Source of the DNA: an uncultured Latescibacterota bacterium
Lineage (GTDB): Bacteria; Latescibacterota; UBA2968; UBA8231
Assembly (NCBI GenBank): GCA_958295495.1
Contig: OY282352.1
Coordinates: 5,216,049-5,280,048, forward strand
DNA length: 64,000 nt
Direction: 5' to 3'
Shown here: positions 15,750 to 24,770 of the stretch, piece after piece
Layout of the letters: each line of letters begins with the position of its first letter
Numbering within the stretch: the first letter of the stretch is position 1
Position numbers and translations under genes: made by a program
The notes under the pieces: generated by a model
The model's database searches: none
Told to the model about the DNA's origin: nothing
The model's input: only the letters and a program-made list of their open reading frames with translations

Positions 15750-17315
15750 ATGATCGGCATTGTATTCAAAAAAGAGATGCTCAGCCACCTGCTCAGCCAG
15801 CGCTTTGCTGCTTGCACCGTCCTCGCGGTGGTGCTCATTATCGCCAACGGCGTACTCACCACTCAGCTCTATGTCTATAAAAAGGCCGGCTACCTGACCC
15901 AGCGGGCCATTGAGGAAACCAAACTGCACGAAATCACCCATTATTCGGCCCTAGGTAGCGACAAGTTAAGCTCACCGGACATACCCAAGGCGGCCCCGCG
16001 TGCCCTACGGCTGCCGCGCCCCCTACAAGTGTTCGCCCAAGGAGACGAACAACAGTTGGGGCAAGCCGTCAAAGTGCTCCTCTTCGAGGTGCCCTACCAA
16101 GCCGAGGAGGTCTCGCCCTTCCAGTCGAGCAATCCCTACCTCGCCATCTTTGCCTTCTTCGACATGGTGTACATCTTCCAACTCGTGCTCGGCTTGCTGG
16201 CCATTCTCATCGCCAGCGAGACCGTCTCCGGCGAGAAGGAGGACGGCACTCTGCGGCTGATGCTGACGACCAACGTCAGCCGCGCCCAAGTCCTCGCCGG
16301 CAAGCTCCTCGCCGGCCTAGCCACCCTCGCCATTCCAACCGCCTTGGGCTTTATCCTACTGATGATCTTGCTGTTGGGTACGGAGAACATCGAAGTCGGG
16401 GTCGGCGAGTGGGTGCGGGTGGGCTTGCTATTCGGGCTGTCGCTGCTGTATCTGCTGGTGTTCTATCTGATTGGGTTGGCGATCTCGTGCGCGACGCACC
16501 GCTCGGCGACCAGCTTGATTTACGCGCTGTTTACATGGGCGTTGCTGGCGATTGGGCTGCCCAACGGCATCTCAGCTTGGCTCAACGAGCAGGCCAACAT
16601 GGGCGAAAAGTACGCCGAAGCCCATCACAAGGCCGCACAAGTGTGGAAGGAGTTCGATCAAAAGGTCACCGACCTCGCTCGGGCGCACGGCCAGACCCAG
16701 TACTTTCCCTGGGAGATGGTCGAACGGCTCCCGCCGACGAGTGAACGCGGGACTATGACCTCCCTTGGAGGAACTGACGCTTACTCTATAAGAGACGGGC
16801 AGACGCCCAGCCTCTATCTATCGAACGTCGCCGATTCGCCCGCACTGGCGAAGTTCCAAGACATCGTCCGCGTCGGCGAGCGGCTGCGCCTGAAGTACGC
16901 CCAGCGCGCTTGGAACGAGAAAGCCCCCCTCATCGAAGGCTTCCCCCGCCGCATCCAACGACTCAACGTCCAACTCCAACGCCTCCTGCCCGCCGGCGCA
17001 TACACCCAAGCCGCCAGTGCCCTCGCCGGCACCAGCCGACGCGAATACGACGACTTTATCGACCAAGTCCGCGCCTATCGCGGGCAAGTCATCACCTTCC
17101 TCGAAGACCGCGATGCGTTTGGTTCCCGCGAGTATTTCAACGACGATCCCGGCTGGCGCGCCGACTTGCGCGACCTGCCGCGGTTTGACGAGCGCGGCTG
17201 GACCGTCGCCGAGAGCTTGCGCCACGCCTTGCCGGCTCTAACGGCCCTAACGCTGTATGCGACCGTGCTCTTCGTCCTCGCCAACCGGCTCTTCGCCCGC
17301 TACGACGCTATGTGA
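15750..17315 (+). CDS. ABC-2 permease, PermA family copy 4 (521 aa)
   Basis: Full-length PermA with the MIGIVFKKEMLSHLLSQRF start, membrane segment 1 at about 20-38, NPYLAIFAFFDMVYIFQLVLGLLAILIA (about 125-150), the SGEKEDGTLRLML loop, three further hydrophobic stretches to about 270, the long extracytoplasmic part and the C-terminal LYATVLFVLANRLFARYDAM. CTAGGAG precedes the ATG. PermB copy 2 starts 26 nt downstream, repeating the pairing at 4309/5918. Variable patches: SDKLSSPDIPK and ERLPPTSERGTMTSLGGTDAYS. Confidence 0.88.
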   Translation: MIGIVFKKEMLSHLLSQRFAACTVLAVVLIIANGVLTTQLYVYKKAGYLTQRAIEETKLHEITHYSALGSDKLSSPDIPKAAPRALRLPRPLQVFAQGDEQQLGQAVKVLLFEVPYQAEEVSPFQSSNPYLAIFAFFDMVYIFQLVLGLLAILIASETVSGEKEDGTLRLMLTTNVSRAQVLAGKLLAGLATLAIPTALGFILLMILLLGTENIEVGVGEWVRVGLLFGLSLLYLLVFYLIGLAISCATHRSATSLIYALFTWALLAIGLPNGISAWLNEQANMGEKYAEAHHKAAQVWKEFDQKVTDLARAHGQTQYFPWEMVERLPPTSERGTMTSLGGTDAYSIRDGQTPSLYLSNVADSPALAKFQDIVRVGERLRLKYAQRAWNEKAPLIEGFPRRIQRLNVQLQRLLPAGAYTQAASALAGTSRREYDDFIDQVRAYRGQVITFLEDRDAFGSREYFNDDPGWRADLRDLPRFDERGWTVAESLRHALPALTALTLYATVLFVLANRLFARYDAM

Positions 17316-17341
17316 GCGACCTAACAGAAGGAGCCATCCCA

Positions 17342-18796
17342 ATGCTATCTGCTATTGTAAAACGCGAATTGATCGACCACCTCCTCAGCCTGCGCTTTGG
17401 CTTGGCCCTCGTACTGACGGTGGGATTCATGGTGCTCAACGCGCTCGGCTTTGTCGGCGGGTCCTACGAGTTCCGGCGCGACCACTATCTCCAGCAAGTC
17501 CAAGCCGAGCAAGAGGTGCGGCGCAGCGATGCCCAGCGGGGCCTGTGGAAGCTGATCCTCCATTCAGGGCAGAAGTACCTCTACAAAAAACCCAGCCCCC
17601 TCATGTTCTGCGCCGCTGGTGCCAACGACGCTCTGCCCGAACGCCTCTGGACACAGCGCTTTGAAAGTACTTACGGTGGTAACACCACATTCTACGATCC
17701 CTTTGTACTCATCTACTGGGACATCATCGACATCTGGGCGCCGAAGGCCAGCCAACTGCTGAAGACTCAAGCCATCGACTGGGTCTTTATCATCGGCAGC
17801 CTGCTCAGCCTCATGGCCTTGTTGTTCACCTTTGACGCCTTCAGCGGCGAAAAAGAGCGCGGCACCCTCAAACTGGTCATGGCTCAGAGCTTGCCGCGGC
17901 ACACCCTGCTGTTGGGCAAGTTCCTCGGCGCGATGCTGAGCCTCGCCCTCGTGCTGAGCCTCGCCCTCGTCGTCAACCTGCTCATCGTCCTCGCGCTGTC
18001 GCAGATGAACTTGGGGCTCGTCGAGGCCGGGCGCATCGTCGGCATGGTCGGCTTATCGCTGCTGTATCTGGCTTGCTTTGTTGGGTTGGGACTGTGGGTG
18101 TCGATATGGAGCAGCACCACGCGCTCGAGCCTGGTGGGTGTGCTGTTGCTGTGGACTTGCGGGGTGTTGCTCTGGCCGGCCACCGGCGGCGCGCTCGCTG
18201 CTCGCGTGTTGGTCAGCGAATTCGAGGAGGAGTTGGTGCTGGGGCATGGGTTCGCAAACAATAACACGCCAGCCCATCAGAAACTTAATAAGCTTAAGAA
18301 CCGTTTGCAGAACCGCGATCTGCGGAAGCCCGAAAACGTGCGCCAATTGGCCGACGCCCAACGCGCCGTGCGCCAGTTTCACCAAGACCGCGAAGACCGC
18401 TTTTTGGCCTACAGCCTCGGCGAGGTCGAAAACGCCCGCCACCTCGTGCGCCTGTCGCCGACCGGCTGCTTCCAGTACGGCATGGAGGCCCTCGCCGGCA
18501 CCGGGCTAGCGCGTCATCGAAGCTTCGTTGAGCAAGCCCGCACCTTTGTCCAGCAATTCGAGCAGACCATGCTCAACCGCGACCGCGACGATCCCAAAAG
18601 CATGCACATCCACCTCGTCGCCCAAGGGCTATCGCGGCAGAAAATCGACCCCGACACGCTGCCCATCTTCACCGAGAACCTGTCGGCGACGACCTTGCTG
18701 CGGCACGCCGTTGTCGATGTAATCGGCCTATTCTTCTTCGCCCTTCTCACCTACATGCTCGCCTACCGGTCGTGGCTACGGGCAAGCATCGTCTAA
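17342..18796 (+). CDS. ABC-2 permease, PermB family copy 2 (484 aa)
   Basis: PermB paralog. The start MLSAIVKRELIDHLLSLRF at 17342 is preferred over the upstream in-frame ATG (17312) because AGAAGGAG precedes it and it matches the other copies. It has the SGEKERGTLKLVMAQ loop, multiple membrane segments, and the end LTYMLAYRSWLRASIV. It is about 93% identical to copy 1 (5918), with differences concentrated in RFESTYGGNTTFY (about 107-119) and HGFANNNTPAHQKLNKLKNRLQ (about 295-320). Confidence 0.88.
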   Translation: MLSAIVKRELIDHLLSLRFGLALVLTVGFMVLNALGFVGGSYEFRRDHYLQQVQAEQEVRRSDAQRGLWKLILHSGQKYLYKKPSPLMFCAAGANDALPERLWTQRFESTYGGNTTFYDPFVLIYWDIIDIWAPKASQLLKTQAIDWVFIIGSLLSLMALLFTFDAFSGEKERGTLKLVMAQSLPRHTLLLGKFLGAMLSLALVLSLALVVNLLIVLALSQMNLGLVEAGRIVGMVGLSLLYLACFVGLGLWVSIWSSTTRSSLVGVLLLWTCGVLLWPATGGALAARVLVSEFEEELVLGHGFANNNTPAHQKLNKLKNRLQNRDLRKPENVRQLADAQRAVRQFHQDREDRFLAYSLGEVENARHLVRLSPTGCFQYGMEALAGTGLARHRSFVEQARTFVQQFEQTMLNRDRDDPKSMHIHLVAQGLSRQKIDPDTLPIFTENLSATTLLRHAVVDVIGLFFFALLTYMLAYRSWLRASIV

Positions 18797-18830
18797 AAGC
18801 ACCCCCCCACCCCTTCAGCCCTCCCATCAC

Positions 18831-18886
18831 TCCCCCCCCGGGGGGGAGTCGCCGCCCCCAGCGGCGGTGGGGGGCCTACCCCCAAG
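18831..18886. repeat. REP-like GC palindromic element, copy 4
   Basis: Same hairpin as at 1099, 7393 and 10236, preceded by the same GCACCCCCCCACCCCTTCAG found after PermB copy 1. It lies 34 nt after the PermB stop. Confidence 0.8.
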
Positions 18887-18890
18887 GAGG

Positions 18891-19031
18891 GCACAGACGC
18901 CATGCTGGCCGCTGAATATCCAGCGGTACACATTCCCGCTGAATAGTCTTGTAGTCTTGCGCGACCTGTTGCATTTTCACGAGCATTACAGCGAGGTATC
19001 GCCCGACGAGATGAACGAGACAGAAGCGTAG
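18891..19031 (+). pseudogene. Remnant of the family 2 glycosyltransferase gene
   Basis: Two short blocks match the gene at 10311: GCACAGACGCCATGCTGGCC and on to CAGCGGT (18891-18927, matching about 10453-10485), and CTTGCGCGACCTGTTGCA through ATGAACGAGACAGAAGC (18955-19031, matching about 11263-11336). About 770 bp between them have been lost. It shows that operon 2 once lay, or was copied, between PermB copy 2 and PermA copy 5. Confidence 0.75.
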
Positions 19032-19062
19032 CCATTCGCCTTCCACCCATAGGATCCGAACC

Positions 19063-20640
19063 ATGATCGGCATTGTATTCAGAAAAGAGATGCTCAGCCA
19101 TCTGCTCAGCCAGCGCTTCGCCGCGTGTACCGCCCTCGCCGTGGTGCTCATCATCGCCAACGGGATGCTCACCAGCCAAGCCTATGTCCAGAAAAAGGCC
19201 AGCTACCTCACCCAGCGCGCCGTTGAGGAGACCAAACTGCCCGAAATCACTTATTACTCGGTCCTAGGCTCGGACATGAACAACGCCGACGGGTCTCCAC
19301 TCAACGACAAGGCGGCCCCGCGTGCCCTACGGCCCCCGCGTGCCTTAGAGGTGTTCGCCCAAGGCGTCGAACAAGAGGTGGGGCCGGCCGTCAAGGTCCT
19401 GCTCTTTGAGGTGCCCTATCAAACCGAGGCGATTGTGCCCTTCCAGTCGGGCAATCCCTACCTCGCCATCTTTGCCTCCTTCGACATGGTGTACATCTTC
19501 CAACTCGTGCTCGGCCTGCTGGCCATCCTCATCGCCAGCGAGACCGTCTCCGGCGAGAAGGAGGACGGCACCCTGCGGCTGATGTTGACGACCAACGTCA
19601 GCCGCGCCCAAGTCCTCGCCGGCAAAGTCCTCGCGGGCCTGACCACGCTGGCGATTCCGACGGCCTTGGGCTTTATCTTACTGATGATCTTGCTGTTGGG
19701 CACCGAGCAGGTTGAAGTCGGGGTCGGCGAGTGGGTGCGGGTGGGCTTGCTGTTGGCACTGTCGCTGCTGTATCTGCTGGTGTTCTACCTGATTGGACTG
19801 GCCATCTCGTGCGCGACGCACCGCTCGGCGACCAGCTTGATTTACGCGCTGTTTACGTGGGCACTGCTGGCGATTGTGCTGCCCGACAGTATCACGGCCT
19901 TGCTCAACGAGCAGGCCAACATGGGCGAAAAGCACAAGCAAGCCCCTCACAAGGCCGCGCAAGTGTGGAAGGAGTTCGATCAAAAGGTCACCGACCTCGT
20001 TCGGGCGCACGGCCAGACCGAGTACCCTCCCTACCAGATGGTCGAGCGGTTCATGCGGAAGGTTGGCGGAATGAAGAGCGTATTTCCGGGACCTGCCTCT
20101 GCCTCTGCCTCTGCTTCTAGAGAGCAGACACCCTCGTTCTATCTATCTGGTGTCGTCGATTCGCCCCCGCTCACCGAGTTCCAAGACATCATGCGCATCG
20201 GCGAGCGGTTGCGCCTGAAGTACGCCCAGCGTGCTTGGAACGCCAAAGCCCCCCTCATCGAAAACTTCCCCCGCCGCATCCAACGCTGGAACGCCTATCT
20301 CCAGCGCCTTCTGCCCGCCGGGGCATACACCCAAGCCGCCAGTGCTTTCGCCGGTACTAGCCGCCGTGAATACTACGACTTCATCGACCAAGTCCGCACC
20401 TATCGCGGACAGATCATCACCTTCCTCGAAAACCGCGATGCGTTTGGTTCCCGCGAGTGGTTCAACGACGACGAAGGCTGGCGCGCCGACCTGCGCGACC
20501 TGCCGAGGTTTCACGAGCGCGGCTGGACGGTCGCCAAGAGTCTGCGCCACGCTCTGCCAGATCTAACCGCCCTGTTGCTCTATGCAGTCGTGCTCTTTGT
20601 CCTCGCCAACCGGCTCTTTGCCCGCTACGACGCCCAGTGA
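19063..20640 (+). CDS. ABC-2 permease, PermA family copy 5 (525 aa)
   Basis: PermA paralog about 92% identical to copy 3 (11431), with the same MIGIVFRKEM start, SGEKEDGTLRLML loop and NRLFARYDAQ end. The largest difference is the extracytoplasmic patch at about residues 330-356, FMRKVGGMKSVFPGP followed by ASASASAS, encoded by a hexanucleotide repeat. It is preceded by the glycosyltransferase remnant rather than by a PermB partner and followed by the operon 4 promoter, exactly as copy 3 is followed by operon 3. The upstream segment GTAGCCATTCGCCTTCCACC is also shared with copy 3. Confidence 0.87.
   Translation: MIGIVFRKEMLSHLLSQRFAACTALAVVLIIANGMLTSQAYVQKKASYLTQRAVEETKLPEITYYSVLGSDMNNADGSPLNDKAAPRALRPPRALEVFAQGVEQEVGPAVKVLLFEVPYQTEAIVPFQSGNPYLAIFASFDMVYIFQLVLGLLAILIASETVSGEKEDGTLRLMLTTNVSRAQVLAGKVLAGLTTLAIPTALGFILLMILLLGTEQVEVGVGEWVRVGLLLALSLLYLLVFYLIGLAISCATHRSATSLIYALFTWALLAIVLPDSITALLNEQANMGEKHKQAPHKAAQVWKEFDQKVTDLVRAHGQTEYPPYQMVERFMRKVGGMKSVFPGPASASASASREQTPSFYLSGVVDSPPLTEFQDIMRIGERLRLKYAQRAWNAKAPLIENFPRRIQRWNAYLQRLLPAGAYTQAASAFAGTSRREYYDFIDQVRTYRGQIITFLENRDAFGSREWFNDDEGWRADLRDLPRFHERGWTVAKSLRHALPDLTALLLYAVVLFVLANRLFARYDAQ
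20095..20118. repeat. Hexanucleotide tandem repeat inside PermA copy 5
   Basis: Four units of GCCTCT, the last one GCTTCT, encoding alternating Ala-Ser. The length is a multiple of three, so slippage would lengthen or shorten the loop without shifting the frame. Confidence 0.7.
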
Positions 20641-20752
20641 CCTGAAACCCCATAAGGGCGTAACGCGGGTAGCCCTGCCCGCTTGCACGTCTGGCCCCAG
20701 CGGCCTTGAGAAGCCGCCCCAGCCGCCCCAGCCGCCCCAGCCGCTCCAATCC
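20641..20752. repeat. Shared downstream repeat plus 9-bp GC-rich tandem repeat
   Basis: The first 66 bp repeat 13003-13069. They are followed by AGCCGCCCC units repeated four times, the last imperfect (20713-20750). A similar short run (CAGCCGCCC) is at about 24594-24612. No coding potential is seen from here to the operator at 20841. Confidence 0.65.
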
Positions 20753-20840
20753 CCATCTACCCGCCCCCGCACCATCCACTGCCTACCGTCAAAGCCAAGC
20801 GCGTCCGTGCGATGTTTAGACGCATTAAACGCGATAATTC

Positions 20841-20870
20841 GACGCACTTGTGCGATATATTGTCGCACTT
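20841..20870 (+). promoter_or_regulatory. Operator/upstream activator-like site of operon 4
   Basis: GACGCACTTGTGCGATATAT then TGTCGCACTT, identical to the operon 3 site and 172 bp upstream of the -24 element. Confidence 0.65.
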
Positions 20871-21012
20871 TTAGGCCGTCAAAAGGAATTCGCAAGAGTC
20901 TGAGAGACCGGCGATAAAAATTTATTTATTTTCCATAAGATATTATTTAACAATCGTTTATAATTCATACAATCAGAGGATTCGGCGCGATTGTCGCCCA
21001 CTGGCCACGCAT

Positions 21013-21028
21013 TGGCACGAAGATTGCG
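21013..21028 (+). promoter_or_regulatory. sigma54 promoter of operon 4
   Basis: TGGCACGAAGATTGCG keeps all invariant positions of the sigma54 consensus, including GG and GC at the correct spacing. The downstream leader (GGTCTTACTGAAGCAACA) is shared with operons 1 and 3. Confidence 0.82.
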
Positions 21029-21089
21029 ATAGGTCTTACTGAAGCAACAACCCACATTCTTCAACAGCAACAGAAAGGAGGGAACGCTT

Positions 21090-21107
21090 ATGAAACACAT
21101 CGTCTAA
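21090..21107 (+). CDS. Five-codon minigene (MKHIV), second copy
   Basis: Same strong site (AGAAAGGAGGGAACGCTT) and same five codons as at 13344. Conservation in both leaders is compatible with a leader function but also with simple recent duplication. Confidence 0.35.
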   Translation: MKHIV

Positions 21108-21108
21108 G

Positions 21109-21153
21109 CGTTGCTATTGCGACGCAGCCGGGCAGCCGGTATGCTCCTCCTAA
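21109..21153 (+). pseudogene. 3' remnant of a Cys-rich peptide gene
   Basis: The codons for CYCDAAGQPVCSS-stop match the end of peptide 2 (CICDAYGNSVCSS-stop), followed by the same ATCACCCTTC.GGAGCGGCTGCTCTA. The leader and first half of the core are deleted, and the remnant is not in frame with the minigene. Operon 4 has therefore lost its peptide while keeping its YGG proteins and PermB. Confidence 0.75.
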
Positions 21154-21273
21154 TCACCCTTCAGGAGCGGCTGCTCTAGGCCACTCGCCCCTCCACCCCA
21201 ACCCGCCCCGGGATAGTCGCTTAATCGCCGCTATCCCGGGGCAACCTAACCCAAACCCAGAAGAGGTATCTAG

Positions 21274-22098
21274 ATGAAAACTTTGCATTTCGCCCTAATC
21301 GCCGCTTGGTTCGCCACCGCCAGCGTCTCTGCCGAGCCGAAAGCCCAGTACGGCGGCTACTCCTACGACCCCGATAGCTGGCAAGTCTCTCTCCAAGCCT
21401 TTCACGACTATGTCAACCGCTTGGAGATGATGAACGTCGAGGCCGGCGACGAGTTGCAGCAGGCCATCGCGGCCATCCCCGTCGAGGGAGACACGCCCAT
21501 CACGCCCGCGCAAGAAGCCGACCTGCGCACCTGGCTCTACGAGCTCTTAGTCGCCTTTTCGGTTTCCAGTAGCGACAGCCTCGCCGCCGCGTTTTACCTC
21601 CGCGAGGGCGTCAATAACCCCGAAGCGATAGACAAGCTGAAAAACCAGCTTGCAAGCAAGGGACTCCTAAAAGGCGAGACGCCTTTTGACATCTTCAAAG
21701 CAGGGCATCGGCAACGCCTCGACGACAATGAATACGATTACTACTTTGGAAAGGTATCCTTTTTCGACAGCGCGTTTGAGGTGTCCGAGAGGCAGGCCAA
21801 GTACAGCTCTTATTCCGGGGACCTCATGGGCAGCGGCCTGCGTCCACCCACGGCCGCATCGAGTATCTCCTCCAAAATGAAGAGCGAGGTCCAAGAGCAC
21901 CTCCAAGCAGGCAAACCGCAGACCTTTGTCGAGGTCATGTTCATCGTCGAAGAGCCCGAGGAGTTCGCCTCCTTCGAGGGCGTAGTGCGCGCACCGTTCT
22001 TCTTCCGCATGGCTTGGGATCCAGACAAGGCTATGTGGCGCCAAGTAGAGATCGTTTACGGCATCGGGACGCCGTATTTTCTGTTCAGTAACATCTAG
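21274..22098 (+). CDS. Secreted YGG-family protein 4 (274 aa)
   Basis: Near-duplicate of the protein at 13745: same signal peptide MKTLHFALIAAWFATASVSA, same AEPKAQYGGYSYDPDS, and all family blocks. The changes cluster in SYSGDLMGSGLRPPTAASSISS and around EEFASFEGVVRAP. The upstream 100 bp, including CCCCGGGATAGTCGCTTAATC, are also duplicated. It ends 39 bp before the next YGG gene. The single GCCAAGCCC after the stop is the empty site of the 91-bp element found at 14579. Confidence 0.78.
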   Translation: MKTLHFALIAAWFATASVSAEPKAQYGGYSYDPDSWQVSLQAFHDYVNRLEMMNVEAGDELQQAIAAIPVEGDTPITPAQEADLRTWLYELLVAFSVSSSDSLAAAFYLREGVNNPEAIDKLKNQLASKGLLKGETPFDIFKAGHRQRLDDNEYDYYFGKVSFFDSAFEVSERQAKYSSYSGDLMGSGLRPPTAASSISSKMKSEVQEHLQAGKPQTFVEVMFIVEEPEEFASFEGVVRAPFFFRMAWDPDKAMWRQVEIVYGIGTPYFLFSNI

Positions 22099-22137
22099 GC
22101 CAAGCCCAACGGAGCTAAAAAAGAAAAGGAGTTCACG

Positions 22138-22986
22138 ATGAAAACTTTATCGCTTCGCGTCCTATCTTTCGCCCTGATCGCTGTTTGGTTCGCTCAGTCT
22201 GCGTGCGTAGAACAGGAAGGCGTCTCCAGCCTTACCACCGCGCCTCCTAAGTCCCACTACGGCGGCTTTTCATCCCACCCCGACAGCCTGCAAATTTTCT
22301 ACGACTACATTCACGGTCAGGAGATGATGAAGGTCGAGGCCGGGGCCGCATTGCGGCAGGCGGTCGAGGCAATCCCCGTCGATCTGGGTGCCCCCATTGA
22401 CCTAGTGCAAGAAGCCGCATTGCGCGATTGGCTCTACGAACTTTTGGTCGTCTTTTCGGCTTCGGGCAGCGACAGCCTCGCCGCCGCGTTTTACCTTCGC
22501 GAAGGCGCGAATAACCCCGACGGGATAGAATTCCTGAAAGAGTATCTCGCTAGCAGAGACGCCCCCATCGGCGATACGCCCTTTGCCCTGTTTGCAGCCG
22601 GGCATCGGGAAATACTCAGCATAACGAAGCGCGATTACTTTTTCGAGAACGTGTCCTTTTTCGACAGCGCGTTCAAGGTATTCGAGATGCAGGAAGCGTA
22701 CGATAGCTATGCGTTATACCTCCAGACGCACGGCATGGTCCCCAAACCTACCTTGAATTTTCACCCCAAACTACACGACGAGGTAGAGGAAGCTCTACAG
22801 GCAGGCGAGTCGTTGACTTTTGCCGACATCATGTTCATCGTCGAAGAGCCGGCCGGGGTCTCCCCTTGGCCGTGGCAGGGGCGCACCCCGTCCTTCTTTC
22901 GGCTGGTCTGGGATCCACAGCAGGCTAGGTGGTGCCATGTAGAGGCCTATTTCAGCAGCGGCGTACCGCAGAACGTTCTCATATAA
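22138..22986 (+). CDS. Secreted YGG-family protein 5, lipoprotein-like signal (282 aa)
   Basis: N-terminus MKTLSLRVLSFALIAVWFAQSACVEQEG: hydrophobic stretch followed by QSAC, which could be a lipobox, making this copy a possible lipoprotein. Mature region PKSHYGGFSSHPDSL, then EMMKVEAGAALRQAVEAIP, QEAALRDWLYELLVVFSASGSDSLAAAFYLREGANNPDGI, RDYFFENVSFFDSAFKVFEMQ and IMFIVEEPAG...PSFFRLVWDPQQARWCHVE. GAAAAGGAG lies 7 nt before the ATG. PermB copy 3 follows 39 bp downstream. Function unknown. Confidence 0.77.
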   Translation: MKTLSLRVLSFALIAVWFAQSACVEQEGVSSLTTAPPKSHYGGFSSHPDSLQIFYDYIHGQEMMKVEAGAALRQAVEAIPVDLGAPIDLVQEAALRDWLYELLVVFSASGSDSLAAAFYLREGANNPDGIEFLKEYLASRDAPIGDTPFALFAAGHREILSITKRDYFFENVSFFDSAFKVFEMQEAYDSYALYLQTHGMVPKPTLNFHPKLHDEVEEALQAGESLTFADIMFIVEEPAGVSPWPWQGRTPSFFRLVWDPQQARWCHVEAYFSSGVPQNVLI

Positions 22987-23025
22987 TCTACCTTTACCGC
23001 TAACTCTAAAGCAGGAGGCTTCCCA

Positions 23026-24465
23026 ATGCTAGCCGCCATTGTAAAACGCGAACTGATCGATCACCTCCTCAGCCTGCGCTTCGGCTTGGCCCTCGTGCTG
23101 ATCGTAGGGCTGATGGTGCTCAACGCCCTCGGCTTTGTCGGCGGGTCCTACGAGTTCCGGCGCGACCACTATCTCGAACAGGTCCAAGCCGAGCAAAAAA
23201 TCGGCCGCGACAACGCCCAAACGGGCTTGTGGAAGCTGATCGTCCATGGGGGGCAGGACTATATCTATAAAAAACCCAGCCCCCTCATGTTCTGCGCCGT
23301 TGGTGCCAACGACGCCCTGCCCGAACGCCTCTGGACGCCGAGCTGGCAATTTTATTACAACGGCGTCTGGTTCTACGATCCCTTTCCACTCATCTATTGG
23401 GACATCGTAGACACCTGGGCCCCCAAGGCCAACCAACTGATGAAGACCCGAGCCCTCGACTGGGTCTTTATCATCGGCAGCCTGCTCAGCCTCATGGCCT
23501 TGTTGTTCACCTTTGACGCCTTCATCGGCGAAAAAGAGCGCGGCACCCTCAAACTGGTCATGGCTCAGAGCTTGCCGCGCCACACCCTGCTGTTGGGCAA
23601 GTTCCTCGGCGCGATGCTGGCCCTTGCCCTCGTGCTGAGCTTGGCCCTCGTCGTCAACCTGCTCATCGTCCTCGCGCTGTCGCAGATGAACTTGGGGCTC
23701 ATTGAGGCCGGGCGCTTGGTCGGCATGGTCGGTCTGTCGCTGCTGTATCTGGCCTGCTTTGTCGGGTTGGGACTGTGGGTGTCGATACGGAGCAGCACCA
23801 CGCGCTCCAGTCTGGTGGGCGTGCTGTTGCTGTGGACCTGCGGGGTGCTGCTCTGGCCGGCGGCCGGCGGCGCGCTGGCCTCCCGCGTGGTGATCCGCGA
23901 ATTCGGGGAGGCGGTTGTAATGGAGTGGGAGTTCAACCCTCCAGAAAAAATGAAAATTGCTAGTCTTAGGAGCAGTGCGCGGAAGCGCGATATGAGAAAA
24001 CCCGAAAAACTGCGCCAGCATGCCGACGCCGAACGCACCTTTCGTCGGATTACCCAAAACCGGGAAGACGAATTTTTGGCCTACAGCCTCGGGGAGGTCG
24101 AAAAAGCCCGCCACATCGTGCGCTTGTCGCCGACGGGCTGCTTCCAGTACGGCATGGAGGCCCTCGCTGGCACCGGACTGGCGCGCCATCGCAGCTTTGT
24201 CGAGCAAGCCCGCACCTATGTCCAGCAATTTGAGCAGACCATGCTCAACCTCGACCGCGACGACCCCAAAAGCCTGCATATCCTCACCGCCCAAGGGCTG
24301 TCGAAGCAGAAAATCAACCCCGACACCCTGCCGGTCTTTACCGAGAACCTATCGGCGACGACCTTGCTGCGGCATGCGGTCGTCGATGTCATCGGCCTAT
24401 TCTTCTTCGCCCTTCTCACCTACATGCTAACCTACCGGGCGTGGCTGCGGGCTAGCATCGTCTAA
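23026..24465 (+). CDS. ABC-2 permease, PermB family copy 3 (479 aa)
   Basis: PermB paralog with MLAAIVKRELIDHLLSLRF start, GEKERGTLKLVMAQ loop (IGEKE here instead of SGEKE), multiple membrane segments and the LTYMLTYRAWLRASIV end. It differs from copies 1 and 2 most in PSWQFYYNGVWFYDPF (about 104-119) and throughout about 285-345 (EFGEAVVMEWEFNPPEKMK...). GCAGGAGG precedes the ATG. No PermA gene lies in this operon, the reverse of operon 2, so cross-pairing between operons is plausible. Confidence 0.87.
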   Translation: MLAAIVKRELIDHLLSLRFGLALVLIVGLMVLNALGFVGGSYEFRRDHYLEQVQAEQKIGRDNAQTGLWKLIVHGGQDYIYKKPSPLMFCAVGANDALPERLWTPSWQFYYNGVWFYDPFPLIYWDIVDTWAPKANQLMKTRALDWVFIIGSLLSLMALLFTFDAFIGEKERGTLKLVMAQSLPRHTLLLGKFLGAMLALALVLSLALVVNLLIVLALSQMNLGLIEAGRLVGMVGLSLLYLACFVGLGLWVSIRSSTTRSSLVGVLLLWTCGVLLWPAAGGALASRVVIREFGEAVVMEWEFNPPEKMKIASLRSSARKRDMRKPEKLRQHADAERTFRRITQNREDEFLAYSLGEVEKARHIVRLSPTGCFQYGMEALAGTGLARHRSFVEQARTYVQQFEQTMLNLDRDDPKSLHILTAQGLSKQKINPDTLPVFTENLSATTLLRHAVVDVIGLFFFALLTYMLTYRAWLRASIV

Positions 24466-24740
24466 AACGGAGTAAAAACACGTATTATTTTCGTTGACGC
24501 CCATCCAGTACTTTCGTAACGACCTTAAAGGCGGGCAGCTCGGCCCATGGGCTGCCCGCTTCCCCTACCAACTGCACGCCCCCTGATCCGCCCCAGCCGC
24601 CCCAGCCGCCCCAATCCTCCCTTCCTTTCGCATCAACGAACGTCGTCAGACGCGGCCTCCGCAGGCGGCAAAACCATCCACTAAGCAGGGCCTGTCCGCC
24701 GCCGCCATGCGATGTTTAGGCGCACCAAACGCGACAATTC

Positions 24741-24770
24741 GACGCACTTGTGCGATATATCCGCGCACTT
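24741..24770 (+). promoter_or_regulatory. Operator/upstream activator-like site of operon 5
   Basis: GACGCACTTGTGCGATATAT then CCGCGCACTT, starting 173 bp upstream of the -24 element at 24914. Confidence 0.65.

Noticed and set aside
1099..18886. GC palindromes as a CRISPR array
   Set aside because: The four copies are kilobases apart with no spacers; they behave as REP-like dispersed elements.
20712..20752. AGCCGCCCC repeat as a coding Pro/Gln repeat
   Set aside because: The frame has no ribosome site and the repeat lies in the spacer between the PermA stop and the operon 4 operator.
23029..24294. 421-residue minus-strand open frame opposite PermB 3
   Set aside because: It is the antisense shadow of a clear membrane protein gene, with His/Gln/Gly-rich composition; similar shadows occur opposite the other PermB copies.
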